From: Pyrocephalus nanus
Lineage: Eukaryota > Chordata > Aves > Passeriformes > Tyrannidae
Assembly: GCA_038380795.1 (NCBI GenBank)
Contig: CM076261.1
Location: 95,998,418-96,062,417 of the forward strand
Direction of reading: 5' to 3'
Length of the DNA: 64,000 nt
Under the pieces are notes generated by a model. That model had not been told where the DNA came from and did no database searches. It saw only the letters and a program-made list of their open reading frames with translations. A program made the translations under genes and the position numbers. Below, piece by piece: positions 10,740-21,200 of the stretch (positions are counted from its first letter, which is position 1; every line of letters begins with the position of its first letter).

Positions 10740-11140
10740 TTGTGGTGAGATTGGAGTTGTGTGTTGAGCTGTGAGAGCCTGAGAATGAGGCCAAGAGGGA
10801 GCTGTGGGTGGGATGCAGAGCAGAGCCTTGGGGCTGATGAAGGGCTGGAGCCCGCGGTGTCCATGGACACTTAAGGCAGCACCCCCTGGGAGTTTGTGTC
10901 AGAGGGGTGGGTGGTGTGTCCATGCCTGGGTTTGGGCAATGTAGGAGCTGATGACCCACTCTAGAAGACCCCTCTCTGCTCATCTGTGGTTTTCCTTTGG
11001 ATATATTTCCTTCCAGACAACTTGTAACTTTTTTCTACCAGCCTTGATTGTCTGTTAAAGGCTGACTTTATGCTGGGTGAGTTTGGAAGCTTGGGAGACG
11101 AAAGGCTGAGGAGGCATCTCATGTTTTGCTGCAGGAGAAC

Positions 11141-11146
11141 TTTATT
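11141..11146 (-). terminator. FK2 poly(A) signal AATAAA
   Basis: 146 nt after the stop, in a 3' UTR that matches that of FK1. Confidence 0.8.
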
Positions 11147-11292
11147 GATGGAATAGAGTGAAAAACCAAGAAAAACAAGTGATGGAGATCAAGTATGAGT
11201 GCAAGAAGGATGAGCAATAGTTGAGGTCATTTTCTTGAAGCAGATTCTGAAGAGCCCCGAGCTGGTGGTGTGAGGGGTGTTGTGGAGGACCC

Positions 11293-11628
11293 TCAGCAGG
11301 TGGAGCAGCCCCTGGTGCCGTAGCAGCCCAGGCCTCCCAGGCCGTAGCCAAAGGCCCGGGCAGAGCCGAGGCCGTAGCCAAAGGCCCCAAAGGCGCCGGA
11401 GATGGGCTGTCCCTGGGCATTGAGCTCCGTGCCCAGGGCAGCCCCTGCGGCGGATCCGACGGCGGAGCTCTGGGGGAAGGAGGTCATGATGGGCCCTGGC
11501 AGGGTGACGCGCACGGGGGAGGGCTGGATGAGGACGGTGGAGTCCTGGCACTGGGTGACACAGGGCTGGTTGCAGCTGTTGGCCAGCGGGGTGGGTGCGC
11601 AGGGGCGGCAGAGGTCGTAGCAGGCCAT
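11293..11628 (-). CDS. Feather-type beta-keratin FK2, 111 aa
   Basis: The protein is identical to FK1, including Arg40 and Ala60. The gene is the second member of a 6,209-bp tandem duplication, so its 3' UTR (class I) and downstream flank also match FK1. Intron 11649-11892; exon 1 ends at 11893. Upstream it parts from FK1 after about 12263, where the spacer instead continues into the region holding a solo LTR (12559-13118). That LTR pushes the distal ATTCC-array element to about 1.3 kb from the TATA box, compared with about 0.73 kb in FK1. Confidence 0.95.
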   Translation of the reverse strand: MACYDLCRPCAPTPLANSCNQPCVTQCQDSTVLIQPSPVRVTLPGPIMTSFPQSSAVGSAAGAALGTELNAQGQPISGAFGAFGYGLGSARAFGYGLGGLGCYGTRGCSTC

Positions 11629-11962
11629 GGGTGTGGTGTGGAGGGGCCCTGTGAGGGCAGGGAAGAGAAGAGAAGAGGTGAGAAGAGCAGAGCAGAGAGG
11701 GGGCTGAGGCAGCGCAGGGCCGTGGGGGTGCGAGGGGCGGTGTTGGCGGAGGGCGAGGCAGTGGGGAGGCTGCTGTGGGGCTGTGGGGAGGCGTGAGGGC
11801 TGCTGAGGCTGGGGCAGAGCGTGCTGGGAGAGAGGGGCCAGGGGGGCGGTGTGGCAGGAGCAGGAGGGGGTTGTCAGGGGCTGCAGGCTCACCTTGTTGG
11901 CGGCACAGAAGGCAGGAGAAGGCGTCAGGAGAAGCGTGGCAGGGAGAGAGGCGCTGGGCCGG

Positions 11963-11970
11963 CTTTTCTG
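11963..11970 (-). promoter_or_regulatory. FK2 TATA-position box, variant CAGAAAAG
   Basis: Same position relative to the start codon as in FK1. Flank class P1, CRE-like TGATGTCA at 12110-12117. Confidence 0.65.
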
Positions 11971-12558
11971 CTGCTCCCGCAGGGGCGGCACAGCCTTGGC
12001 CCAGCACTGTCAGCTGGCGGCAGCTTGGAGGGCTTGGTTTGTGGGAGGCTTGGCTGGTTGGAGGTGTGTCAGGGAGGGCTGAATAAACCCCCAGAGGCCA
12101 GGAGAGGTGTGATGTCATGAGGGAGGTGATTTGGTGGCCCTGATGTGCTGTGGTTTGTGGGTGCTTTGTGCTGACTGGGCCCCCTCTTGTTGTGTGGGAC
12201 TGGATGTCCCTCAGTGCTTGTGTTGCACCCAGGAATGCTGAGGGAGCCATTTGATGTGCTGGGCAGGCAATTCTCCATCAGCTTGGAAAGGTCATAATTC
12301 TTTGGGACACTTCCTGAGGGATGAAAGAAGGCTCATCCCCTGGAATTGTTACTAAGATCAAGAGGGAGGCCCTGAAGAACTTGAGGCTGCTCAGGCTGAA
12401 TTCAGGCTGCTGAGGTTCCATTTTTATGATACATTTGGATTTCTGAAGTTTTCACACAACAAGGTCCTTGGTCATTTAAACTTTATTTCTTGGCCTCCTG
12501 AAGAAATGCAATCACGAAACCCCCAAGGGGGCTCGATCCCTTTGTGCCCAGGTTGGAC

Positions 12559-13118
12559 TGTTATAAGTTACTTCTTTTCTTGAATTTTGAAGATGGCAAA
12601 AATACCTGCAGGTCAAAGAAATAAAGCAAGAGGTTTTTATTGCAGTGCTGATTACCCATTTCCAGCACTGGGTGCACTTCTGAACCATAGAAAGCGCACA
12701 CCGTTATTTGAAAATCGTGCTTTTTTTGTACCCTTCGATATCAGCTGCTGAATATTCATTCATTGTCTGTTTGTTGCCTTAAAAGGTAATTATTCTGCTT
12801 TGGAGGTGGGTGTTAGGTTTTGGCTGGTTGTAACATATCTCCCCTGGGCTTTTACAGGAGGGTCTTGCATCATCCCCAAGGCATGCGGGGTCTCTCTGTG
12901 TATTCACATGGCACAGAGGAATACATTTTTATTTATAATTTGTACCCTGTTCCCGGCCGCAAAAGATTCTCTGGTGTTAGGTCCAGGCGGGACCCTTCAC
13001 CTTACAGCTTCCACGGTACGCCTGTAAGTTAGTAAATAGACATAAATACTTATTTTGTTAGTACCGTCTGTTTATGTTACTTTGCTTGGAATAAAACCGG
13101 GTTCCTCTACTTATCACA
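12559..13118 (+). mobile_element. Solo LTR, type A, copy 1
   Basis: AT-rich 560-bp insert starting TGTTATAAG and ending ATCACA, placed inside spacer that is continuous in other units (..CCCAGGCTGGGCTGTGACC..). Flanks read GGAC and GGGC, fitting a 4-bp target duplication with one change. AATAAA lies 30 bp before the end on the plus strand. No internal retroviral genes. The family is not assigned. Confidence 0.75.
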
Positions 13119-13274
13119 GGGCTGTGACCCCAATTCCCTTATTCTGCATTCAAACCGTGAGGTCTCATAACGTATCACCTGTAAGTTGTAACATCTGGTA
13201 CATGTGAGCAGGAAGCTATAATTACTGGTGATGGGTCTGTGTGGTCCTCTGTCCTCCTCTGTCCTGGTGCAGAC

Positions 13275-14014
13275 ATTCCTTTGTGGAATTGTGTGATTCC
13301 ATGTCCTGCCCTTGAGGCCGTGTCCATCTCCCCTTGGCGGCAGCTTTCAAGGGACAGTTGGTGTTTAGGAGCAGTTCCGTGGAATCTGCGTCTCCAGCAG
13401 GGCTGAATCAGCAGTGGAAGCCTTGGAGAATTTGGGTGTCAGCAGTGAGGTCACCCCATGTTCTCATGTGCTCTCATTTGTGGGTGTCTTGTGGAGCGTG
13501 GACCCTCTTCTTTTGTACAACTGGGTGTCAATAAATCCCTGGGCTGCCCCCAGGAATGCCAGGGGAGCTCCTTGATGTGCTGTGGAGGTCACTGTTGATT
13601 GGTTTGGAAAGGTCATCAATCCTGCAAGGGCTTCCTTATGGTGGAAAGAGGCCTCAGCCCCTCCTGTCCTGAAGGAAGCAAGAGGATGGATGTGGAACTG
13701 CAGAAGCTGGTCAGGGTGGCCTTGTTCCAGTGTTGTGTTCCATGTCATTTCTCACATTTACAGGACATTTACTCTGTGATGTAAACTGTATTTCCTGGAC
13801 TGATCAAGGAATGCAATGAACAAGGAACAAATTGGGCTGGCTCCCTTTGTTTCCAGGCTGGTCTGTGATGTCACTGCGCTGATTCCGCATTGAAGCCGTG
13901 AGGTTTCCTGCACATGACCCGTCAGTTTTAGTGTTGTGGTCCTGTGAGCAACAAACCCCAATTACCAGTGGAAGGTCAGTGAGCTCCTCCTTCCCCCTCT
14001 GTCATGGTGTGGGC
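13275..14014. repeat. 740-bp upstream spacer repeat near FK2
   Basis: Runs from one ATTCC array to the next. In order: GAGGCC..CCATCT block, a GTCACCCC..GTGCTC stretch, GGAATGCCAGGGGAGC, a TTTACAGGACA stretch, TGATGTCACTGCGC and an AATTACCAGT motif. No gene. Confidence 0.75.
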
Positions 14015-14289
14015 ATTCCTTTGTGGAATTGTGTGATTCCATGTCCTGCCCCTGAGGCAGTGTCCATCTGACCTTGATGGCACCTTTGAATTGTAAATAT
14101 TGGAGACCAGATATCTGTGTTGGAAAGTTGTGTCAGGGAGTGTTGGAGATGTGAGCAAAGCCTTAGAGAGGTGGGGTGTGATCAGTGAGGTCCCCCCGTG
14201 TCCCTCGTGTGCTGTGGATTGGGGGATGTTGTGAGGAGGGTCCCCATTCCCTCTGAGCCCTGTCAGGCTGCTCTGGGCTGTGCAGCTCT

Positions 14290-15427
14290 GCTGGCCAGCA
14301 GGACCTGCCCCTTCCAGCGCAGTTGCTCCCTCCCCACCTTGCTCCCAGCTTAGCAGGGTCTTTATTCCTGTGGGTGAGGATGGGATGATTTTTATCTGCT
14401 GGAAAACAGTGCCAAGGCCGTGGAGAAGCAGAAGGGGATGGTGAGAGGTTAGCATTGATTTTGGGAGGGGAAATCCTGTATTTGAGAGCTCTGTGTTATC
14501 TGGAGAGAAGAAAATCTTGGATGGTGGGAGAGCCATGGCTGGTGTTTACCCAACCTTTCAGTCAAGGCTTTGGCACTGTCTCCCAGTGCGGGATCCTGGA
14601 GTAGCCAGGGATGTGCAGGTGGTGCAAGTGGACAGAGGGGTGGAGTGCTGAGTGTGTGAAGGGCTGGGACAGAGCCCTGTGCTCAGTGAGCCCAAGTGCA
14701 GAAGGAGTCAAGTGTGCAGGGCAGTAGGACAAGGGTTGGATCCACGGGAGCAACAGTGTCCAACAGGCTCAGCCGTGACGTGGGCAGTGGGACTGTTGCC
14801 CCCTCAGCAAGTTGGCAGATGGTGTAAAGTGCAGAGGAGTGACTGAGGCACTGGATGGCTGTGGCACCAGTCAGAGGGACCTGGAGAGGTGGGAGATGGA
14901 GGGTTCAAGGAATGTCCTGAAGTTCAAGAGGGGGAAACGTGAAGTTGTGCATCCAGGCAGGAAGGGCACTGGGCCCCAGGTGATGCTGGGGTTTGGGAGG
15001 CTGGAAAGCAGCTTGGCTGAGCAGGACCTGTGGTGCTGGTGGAGAATGAAGGGGCCACAAGGTCTCAGTGATCCCTGACTTGCAATGGCAGAGCAGTGCC
15101 CAAGATGGATTTCAGAAATGTTGCCATGAAGGGGAGAGAGGTGGCCCTTCCTCTCAGTGGAGTTTTCTTGGGGTCCCAAGTGGGACGTCCTGTGCAGGTC
15201 TGGGCTGCAGAGTCCAAGCAGAAGCAGCTCCTGGACTCAGTGAGTGCAGCCCAGGGCAGGGCCAGCAATGCAGTGAAGGGGCTGGAGCATCTTGGCTAGA
15301 GGAGAGGCTGAGAGAGCTGGGAGTGCCAGGAGACAAGGCTGGCCAGGGCAGGGTCATCAGTGGGGGTGAATCCCTGGTGGCAGGGAAGGAAGTGGAGGGA
15401 GCCCAGCTCTTGTCAGCAGAGCACACA
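14290..15427. repeat. Spacer module M, copy 3
   Basis: Matches 558-1695. Together with 13275-14014 it is also duplicated at 54462-56612 and 59526-61676 (offsets 41,187 and about 46,251). Confidence 0.7.
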
Positions 15428-15685
15428 GGAGGGCAGGACAGGTGGCTGTACGCACAAGGGAAACCAAATGGGATTCCATGGAGAAAGCAAACAAGCCTTC
15501 CTCTGTATGAGGGAGGTCACAGAATTGAAGAGGAGGTGGATCCGCCCCCCCAGTAAATCAAACACTGACCTGCCCATGGTCCTGGACATCCTTTTCATAT
15601 AGCCCTGTTTCAGCAGGGCATGAAGCACATGAGCTTCCAAGGTTTTGCAGAATTGAATGATTCTGTGACTCTGTTTGATGGTAGT
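14922..15685 (+). mobile_element. Decayed CR1 fragment below FK3
   Basis: Same CR1 stretch as at 1190, continuing here to a worn 3' end (a CCTGTTTCAGCAGGG..TGATTCTGTGACTCTG pattern near 15603-15670). The 320 bp from here to the FK3 poly(A) signal hold only the conserved 3' flank segment. Confidence 0.6.
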
Positions 15686-15689
15686 GCTG

Positions 15690-15810
15690 GAAGACCCTGC
15701 TGGGTGAGAGAGTTTGTGCAGTGTGTGCTGGCCCAGAGAGACTTTGGCAGAGGCTGTGCAGGAGAGCATTGTTGTGGGGAAGCCTTTGGTGTAGCAGGTG
15801 AAGGGTTTAT
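15690..15810. repeat. Conserved 3' flank segment Q, copy 1
   Basis: A stretch of about 110 bp around GAGAGAGTTTGTGCAG..GAGAGCATTGTTGTGG, almost unchanged near 25650, 30660, 35655, 43840, 51825, 56885 and 61950, each 200-310 bp beyond a keratin poly(A) signal. Function unknown. Confidence 0.65.
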
Positions 15811-16007
15811 GTCATATTTTGGAAAGATCCCCACCCTGTGCCAGTCTGTGTGCCAGTGGTGGTGGCAAATGTGCTAAAAAAAGTCTTCTGGCCATTTTCC
15901 ACCGACCCTGATGGCCTCTTGAGCCTTGGTGTTTTCCTCCTTCAGATTGTGGGAGCATGGGATGAAACAATTAAGTGGAGTCATGAGATGCTGTGATGCA
16001 GGAGAAG

Positions 16008-16013
16008 TTTATT
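16008..16013 (-). terminator. FK3 poly(A) signal AATAAA
   Basis: 440 nt after the stop, defining 3'-UTR class II. No nearer AATAAA was seen on the minus strand. Confidence 0.75.
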
Positions 16014-16453
16014 GAGACACAAGAGAGAAAAGGAACAAGCAGCCAGGGGGAGGGATCTGCTCTGAGGTGCCAGAAGGGCGACCATCAGCCAAGGTCCTTC
16101 CCTGGCAGGAGAATTTCTGCAGAGCCCCCAGGTCTTCCTGCTGCCCTTGTTGGGAGCAGCCCAGCGGAGGTGGCCGAAGGTGTGTGTGTTGTGAGAAGGT
16201 GTTTGCAGCAGAGGGGACTGGGCAGAGCCCAAGGGGCTCTGGAGAGAAGGAAGGGGGAGAAGAGGAGGAGGGAGCTGGGCCATGTTGGCAGCAGGGCGGG
16301 CTGGCCCCTTCCCTGCTTCCTTGCTGGGAGCCCTGAGAGCAGGAGCTGGAAGTGCTGAGGCCCTGGGAGAGCCTTGGGCTGGAGATGAATCCCTGTTGCA
16401 GGTGGAGGATTGCAGGTGGTGGGTGGTTGGTGTTGGGGCCGTTGTTTGGGGGC

Positions 16454-16789
16454 TCAGCAGGTGGAGCAGCCCCTGGTGCCGTAGCAGCCCAGGCCTCCCA
16501 GGCCGTAGCCAAAGGCCCGGGCAGAGCCGAGGCCGTAGCCAAAGGCCCCAAAGGCGCCGGAGATGGGCTGTCCCTGGGCATTGAGCTCCGTGCCCAGGGC
16601 AGCCCCTGCGGTGGATCCGACGGCGGAGCTCTGGGGGAAGGAGGTCATGATGGGCCCTGGCAGGGTGACGAGCACGGGGGAGGGCTGGATGAGGACGGTG
16701 GAGTCCTGGCACTGGGTGACACAGGGCTGGTTGCAGCTGTTGGCCAGCGGGGTGGGTGCGCAGGGGCGGCAGAGGTCGTAGCAGGCCAT
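16454..16789 (-). CDS. Feather-type beta-keratin FK3, 111 aa
   Basis: Same protein as FK7, with Leu40 and Thr60. Leu40 restores a hydrophobic residue in the PSPV-x-VTLPGP strand, where most feather keratins I know carry Val, whereas the Arg40 copies put a charge there. Intron 16810-17053; exon 1 ends at 17054. The 3' UTR is the long class II form (440 nt to the signal), shared with FK5 and FK6, while the coding part resembles FK7. The copy is therefore a mosaic: class II 3' end, Leu40/Thr60 body, consensus TATA, and a P1 upstream flank. Confidence 0.95.
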   Translation of the reverse strand: MACYDLCRPCAPTPLANSCNQPCVTQCQDSTVLIQPSPVLVTLPGPIMTSFPQSSAVGSTAGAALGTELNAQGQPISGAFGAFGYGLGSARAFGYGLGGLGCYGTRGCSTC

Positions 16790-17123
16790 GGGTGTGGTGT
16801 GGAGGGGCCCTGTGAGGGCAGGGAAGAGAAGAGAAGAGGTGAGAAGAGCAGAGCAGAGAGGGGGCTGAGGCAGCGCAGGGCCGTGGGGGTGCGAGGGGCG
16901 GTGTTGGCGGAGGGCGAGGCAGTGGGGAGGCTGCTGTGGGGCTGTGGGGAGGCGTGAGGGCTGCTGAGGCTGGGGCAGAGCGTGCTGGGAGAGAGGGGCC
17001 AGGGGGGCGGTGTGGCAGGAGCAGGAGGGGGTTGTCAGGGGCTGCAGGCTCACCTTGTTGGCGGCACAGAAGGCAGGAGAAGGCGTCAGGAGAAGCGTGG
17101 CAGGGAGAGAGGCGCTGGGCCGG

Positions 17124-17131
17124 CTTTTATG
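17124..17131 (-). promoter_or_regulatory. FK3 TATA box, consensus CATAAAAG
   Basis: The only copy that joins the consensus TATA to the P1 upstream flank. The CRE-like site of that flank is altered here (TGATGTCC at 17271-17278). Confidence 0.8.
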
Positions 17132-17245
17132 CTGCTCCCGCAGGGGCGGCACAGCCTTGGCCCAGCACTGTCAGCTGGCGGCAGCTTGGAGGGCTTGGTT
17201 TGTGGGAGGCTTGGGTGGTTGGAGGTGTGTCAGGGAGGGCTGAAT

Positions 17246-18270
17246 AAACCCCCAGAGGCCAGGAGAGGTGTGATGTCCTGAGGGAGGTGATTTGGTGGCC
17301 CTGGTGTGCTGTGGTTTGTGGGTGCTTTGTGCTGACTGGGCCCCCTCTTGTTGTGTGGGACTGGATGTCCCTCAGTGCTTGTGTTGCACCCAGAAATGCT
17401 GAGGGAGCCGTTTGATGTGCTGAGGAGGACACTGCAGGACCTTGGAGAGGTAAAAATGTTTGGGATCCCTTCCTGATGGATGAAGATGTGCTCATGCCCT
17501 TGTATTTTGAATGGGATCAAGAGAGAGGACCTGAAAAACCAGAGGTTGCTCAGGCTGAATCTTTGCCTTTGATATCGTCCGTTTGGCTTTCTCAGGTTTA
17601 CAGGATAATGTACTCTGTCATGTAAGGTGTGTTTCTTGACCTCCTGAAGAAATGGAATAAACAAACCTCCAACAGGGCTCGATCCCTTTGTGCCCAGGCT
17701 GGGCTGTGAGCCCAATTCCCTTATTTCACACTCACTCCACGATGTTTTAGAAGTTGTAAAAAAACTAATAGGTTGTAACATCCTGGACCTGTCAGTAAAA
17801 AATTATAATTACTAGTGGACAGTTGGCAAGCTCCTGTCTCCTCTTCTTTCATTAGAATGGAATTCCTCTGTGGAATTCTGGGATTCCATGTCCTGCCCTT
17901 GAGGCCGTGTCCATCTGACCTTGGTGGAAGCTTTGATGAGTTGGCATTTGGGAGCATTTCTATGGAATTTGAGTGTTGTGGTGTTTTGGAGACATAAGCA
18001 AAGAACTGGAGAGGTTTGGTGTCATCACTGAGGTCACCCCGTGTCTCTCCTGTGCTGTGGTGTTTGGATGCCTTGTCAAGAGGATCCCCATTCCCTGTCA
18101 GCCCTGTCAGGCTGCTCTGGGCTTTGCAGTTGTGCTGAGCGTGAGGGGCTGCCCTTTCAGTCATCTTCCTTCCTCCCTGCTCTACTGCCTGGTTTCTAAT
18201 CCTGTCTTTATGCCTGTTTACCCTTTGGGGTCCCAGTGCTTGGGTTCTGGTTCAAGAAGAGATTCCTAAG
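17246..18270. repeat. Upstream spacer of FK3
   Basis: P1 flank followed by one 740-bp-type repeat (array at 17862-17887), then spacer duplicated above FK9. No gene seen. Confidence 0.65.
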
Positions 18271-18339
18271 AGTACTTTGTGAGAGTTCTGGAGAACAAGT
18301 CTGGTGGGTTGTGTTTCCATGTTCTGGAACTGCTTTTTT

Positions 18340-18830
18340 TCCTGGCAAAGAAGGTTGAGGGGAACCTTCTCACTCTCTACAAGTACTAGAAATGTTTTTT
18401 TTATAAGATGGCTTTTAGGCTCTTTTCCAAAAACCAGGTGTTGGTTTTGGAAATGGCCTCAAGTTGCTGCCACCCTGCCTGGCCATGGTCGAGCTGTCCC
18501 TGCTTGAGCCTTTGGCCTGAACTGCTGCACGGGCAGTGACAGGACATGGGGGGGATGTTTCTAAACTGGAGCAGGAGAGATTTAGGTGAGATGTTGGACA
18601 GAAATTCTTGTCTGTGAGGTTTGGGAGGCCCTGGCACAGGTTTCCCAGAGAAGCTGTGGCTGCTTCATCCCTGGAAGTGTTCCAGGCCAGGTTGGACGGG
18701 GCTTGGAGCAACCTGGGCTAGGGGAAGGTGTCCCTGCAATGACAGGAGCTTGGAACAAGCTTGTCTTGAAAGTCCTTCCCACCCCAACTCTCCTATGGGC
18801 TTAAATGGCACCCCATGTCCCATCCTCAAA
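18340..18830 (+). mobile_element. Decayed CR1 3' fragment
   Basis: Contains the CCAGGTTGGACGGGGCTTGG..CAACCTGG signature of the avian CR1 3' region. Frames are broken. Confidence 0.7.
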
Positions 18831-19160
18831 GAGCACTGGATCAGGCCCATGCCTGTCAGCCTGACCTCAGTGCTGGGGAAGGTTAAGGAGCAGATGGTCT
18901 GGAGTGCCTTGAGATGGCCCCTCGTGCTCAACCAGCAGAGCAGGCCCTGCCAGTGTGGGTTTGTGAAAGGCAGGTCCTGCTTGACCAACCTGACCTCCTT
19001 CTAGGCCAGGGTGACCTGCTGAGGGGGTGAGGGGAGGGCTCTGGATGTTTTCTGCCTGGACTTCAGTAAAGCCTGTGAGGCAGCTCCCCACATCATGATG
19101 TGCACAAACAAACTGGCTGCTCACGGCTTGGACGGGTGTTGTGTTTGCTCAGAGAGAACT
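18831..19160 (+). mobile_element. Decayed CR1 reverse transcriptase fragment
   Basis: Translates as PVSLTSVLGKVKEQMVWSAL, then GFVKGRSCLTNL and an LDFSKA motif, interrupted by stop codons. The order is that of the CR1 reverse transcriptase fingers and palm. Confidence 0.8.
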
Positions 19161-20136
19161 TGCTGGGTGAGGGTTTAGTGTTTGGGTCAGTTCAGCCTAA
19201 GAACTGTTCAGCATATCAATACCTGTGAATCAATTTACACTGCTCAGCATCCTCAGAACGAGCTGTTCCATGTGGTGAAGTGCCCCCACAGTGAGCTGGC
19301 AGAGGAGAACCCTCCCTGTTAAAGGAGGGAACACCGAAGATGTGGATTATCACAGGGCAGTCAGTGCCACCTCTCTGCCTGCAAGGTTCCAGTGCAGATC
19401 CTCCAGGAAACCATGGCAAGGGACATGGACAAGGGAGAGGCATTTCCTCACAGCCCACATGGTTCCTGAGTACAAACCCCTGACAAATGGAGTGGCCTTG
19501 CAAATGGGCTGAAAGCTTTTATGGGGACAGAAGAGTGACAGATGTCATCTACCTGATCCGTCCTGCTCCACATCACTGAGGGTGATCTGGAGAGAGGGGG
19601 ATTGGATGGTGGATCACTTGGTGGATACGGAATTGTGGAATGTTCTCACTTACAATGAAAGGCTTGATGTCCAGGTGGAGCCCAGAGAGGAGTGGGTGTC
19701 CCTGAGCGGCCCGTCCTGGGACCAGTGTCACTGCCATCTTTCTCAGAGACAGGGATGAGGATACTGACTGTCCCCTCAGCCAGAGGTCAGATAACACCGA
19801 GCTGAGTGGTGTGGTTGGTGCTCTAGGAGGGAGGGATGGCAGCCAGAGGGGCCTGGACAGGCTGGGGAGGAGGAGCTGTGTGATCCTCCTGAAATTCCAC
19901 AGGGCCAGGAGCTGGTGGGTTGTGTGAGTGCCTAAGAGGGCTGCAGGCTGGTGGGGACTGTTTGAGAGCAGCCCTGTGGATAAGGCTTGGAGGGCACTGG
20001 TGGGTGAAGAAGTGAATGGGAGCCAGGAATGTGCCCTGGCAGCCCAGAAACCCCCCGTGTCCTGGGCTCGTGGCCACAGTGTGGGCAGCAGGGAGAGGGA
20101 GGGGATTGTGCCCTTGTGCTGATTTGTGGTGAGATT

Positions 20137-20753
20137 GGCCAAGAAGGCCACTGGATCCTGGCCTGCATCAAGAACAGGGTGGCAGCAGGAGCAGGGCAGT
20201 GATCCTTCCCCTGTACTCAGCATTGGTGAGTCCACACCTTGAGTGTTGTGTTCAGTTCTGGGCCCCTCAGGTCAGGAAGGACTTGGAGGGGCTGGAGCAG
20301 GTCCAGAGAAGAGCAACCAGGCTGGGGAAGGGACTGGAGCACAAGTGCTGTGAGGAGAGGCTGAGGGAGGTGAGGTTGTTTAGTCTGGAGAAGAGGAGGC
20401 TCAGGGGTGACCTCCTCACTCTCTACAACTCCCTGAGAGGAGGTTGTAGCCAGGTGGGGGTCGGTCTCTTCTCCCAGGCAATCAGAAGCAGGACAAGAGG
20501 GCACGGGCTTAAGCTGTGCCAGGGGAGGTTTAGGTTGGATATTAGAAAGAAGTTCTTTGCAGAGAGAGTGATCAGGCATTGGAATGGCCTGCCCAGAGAG
20601 GTGGTGGATTCCCCGTCCCTGGAGGTTTTTAAGCTGAGGCTGGATGTGGCACTGAGTGCCATGATCTGGTAATCACAGTGGGGTTGGATCAAGGGTGGGA
20701 CTGGATGATCTTGGAGGTCTCTTCCAACCCAGTTAATTCTATGATTCTATGAT
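20137..20753 (+). mobile_element. Younger 5'-truncated CR1 LINE
   Basis: About 617 bp carrying the C-terminal end of CR1 ORF2 in one open frame to a stop at 20670-20672 (motifs [36 protein letters not shown]), then the CR1 3' UTR with CTTCCAACCC and two ATTCTATG units. It is much better preserved than the other CR1 pieces. The paralogous site near 47965-48022 lacks it and has about 57 bp that are missing here, so insertion came with a target deletion and after the segmental duplication. Not capable of moving by itself. Confidence 0.93.
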
Positions 20754-21076
20754 GCAGAGCAGAGCCTTGGGGCTGCTGAAGGGCTGGAGCCCGCAGTGTC
20801 CATGGACACTTAAGGCAGCACCCCCTGGGAGTTTGTGTCAGAGGGGTGGGTGGTGTGTCCAAGGCTGTGTTTGGGCAAGGGGAGAGTTTGTGTCCCATTG
20901 GGGAAGGCCCTTCTGTGCCAGTGTGTGTTGATGCTTGTGAAATATTTCCTAGGAGAGAGCTGGTCCCTTCTCCCCCCATGCGATGGCATCTGGTGCCAGA
21001 GCTCTGTGCCCAATGAAGTTCTGGGAGACTTGGGAGAAGAAAGGCTGAGGAGGCATCTGATGTTTTGCTGCAGAAC

Positions 21077-21082
21077 TTTATT
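21077..21082 (-). terminator. FK4 poly(A) signal AATAAA
   Basis: 118 nt after the stop, 3'-UTR class III. The conserved trailer has lost the GGAG seen in other copies (CAGAACTTTATT instead of CAGGAGAACTTTATT on the plus strand). Confidence 0.75.
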
Positions 21083-21200
21083 GAGACAAAAGAAAGAAAA
21101 GACAGAGAAAACTTTTAAATGGATTCAGTCTGAGTTGCAGTAGAGCGACCATCAGCTGAGAAGGGCAGGTCCGGGGGGGTGAGCTGTGGTGAAAGGACCC

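Larger units (their letters stand above)
6210..12263. repeat. Tandem unit B (period 6,209 bp), with FK2
   Basis: Second copy of unit A, with the same order of parts. Small differences include G for C near 6639 and A for G near 6652. The low divergence, in non-coding DNA as well, points to a recent duplication. The 155 bp between the units (6055-6209) continue as ordinary upstream spacer of FK1. Confidence 0.9.
11293..13780. repeat. Segmental duplicate of 31405-33890 (FK2/FK6 block)
   Basis: Constant offset of 20,112 bp through gene, promoter, spacer and solo LTR with no length change seen until about 13700. Similarity falls off near 13780 and stops abruptly below the stop codon. Confidence 0.85.
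17940..20136. repeat. Segmental duplicate of 45765-47965
   Basis: Offset 27,825-27,828 bp. Includes CR1 3' and reverse transcriptase fragments and about 400 bp (19160-19560) in which I recognise nothing. The copies part where a younger CR1 enters this one at 20137. Confidence 0.85.

Noticed and set aside
12800..13032. Short frames of 70-75 codons inside the type A insert
   Set aside because: They lie in a solo LTR with no similarity to known proteins that I can see.
20199..20672. 157-codon frame as a host gene
   Set aside because: It is the C-terminal end of CR1 ORF2 in a 5'-truncated element; the Met at its start is internal.
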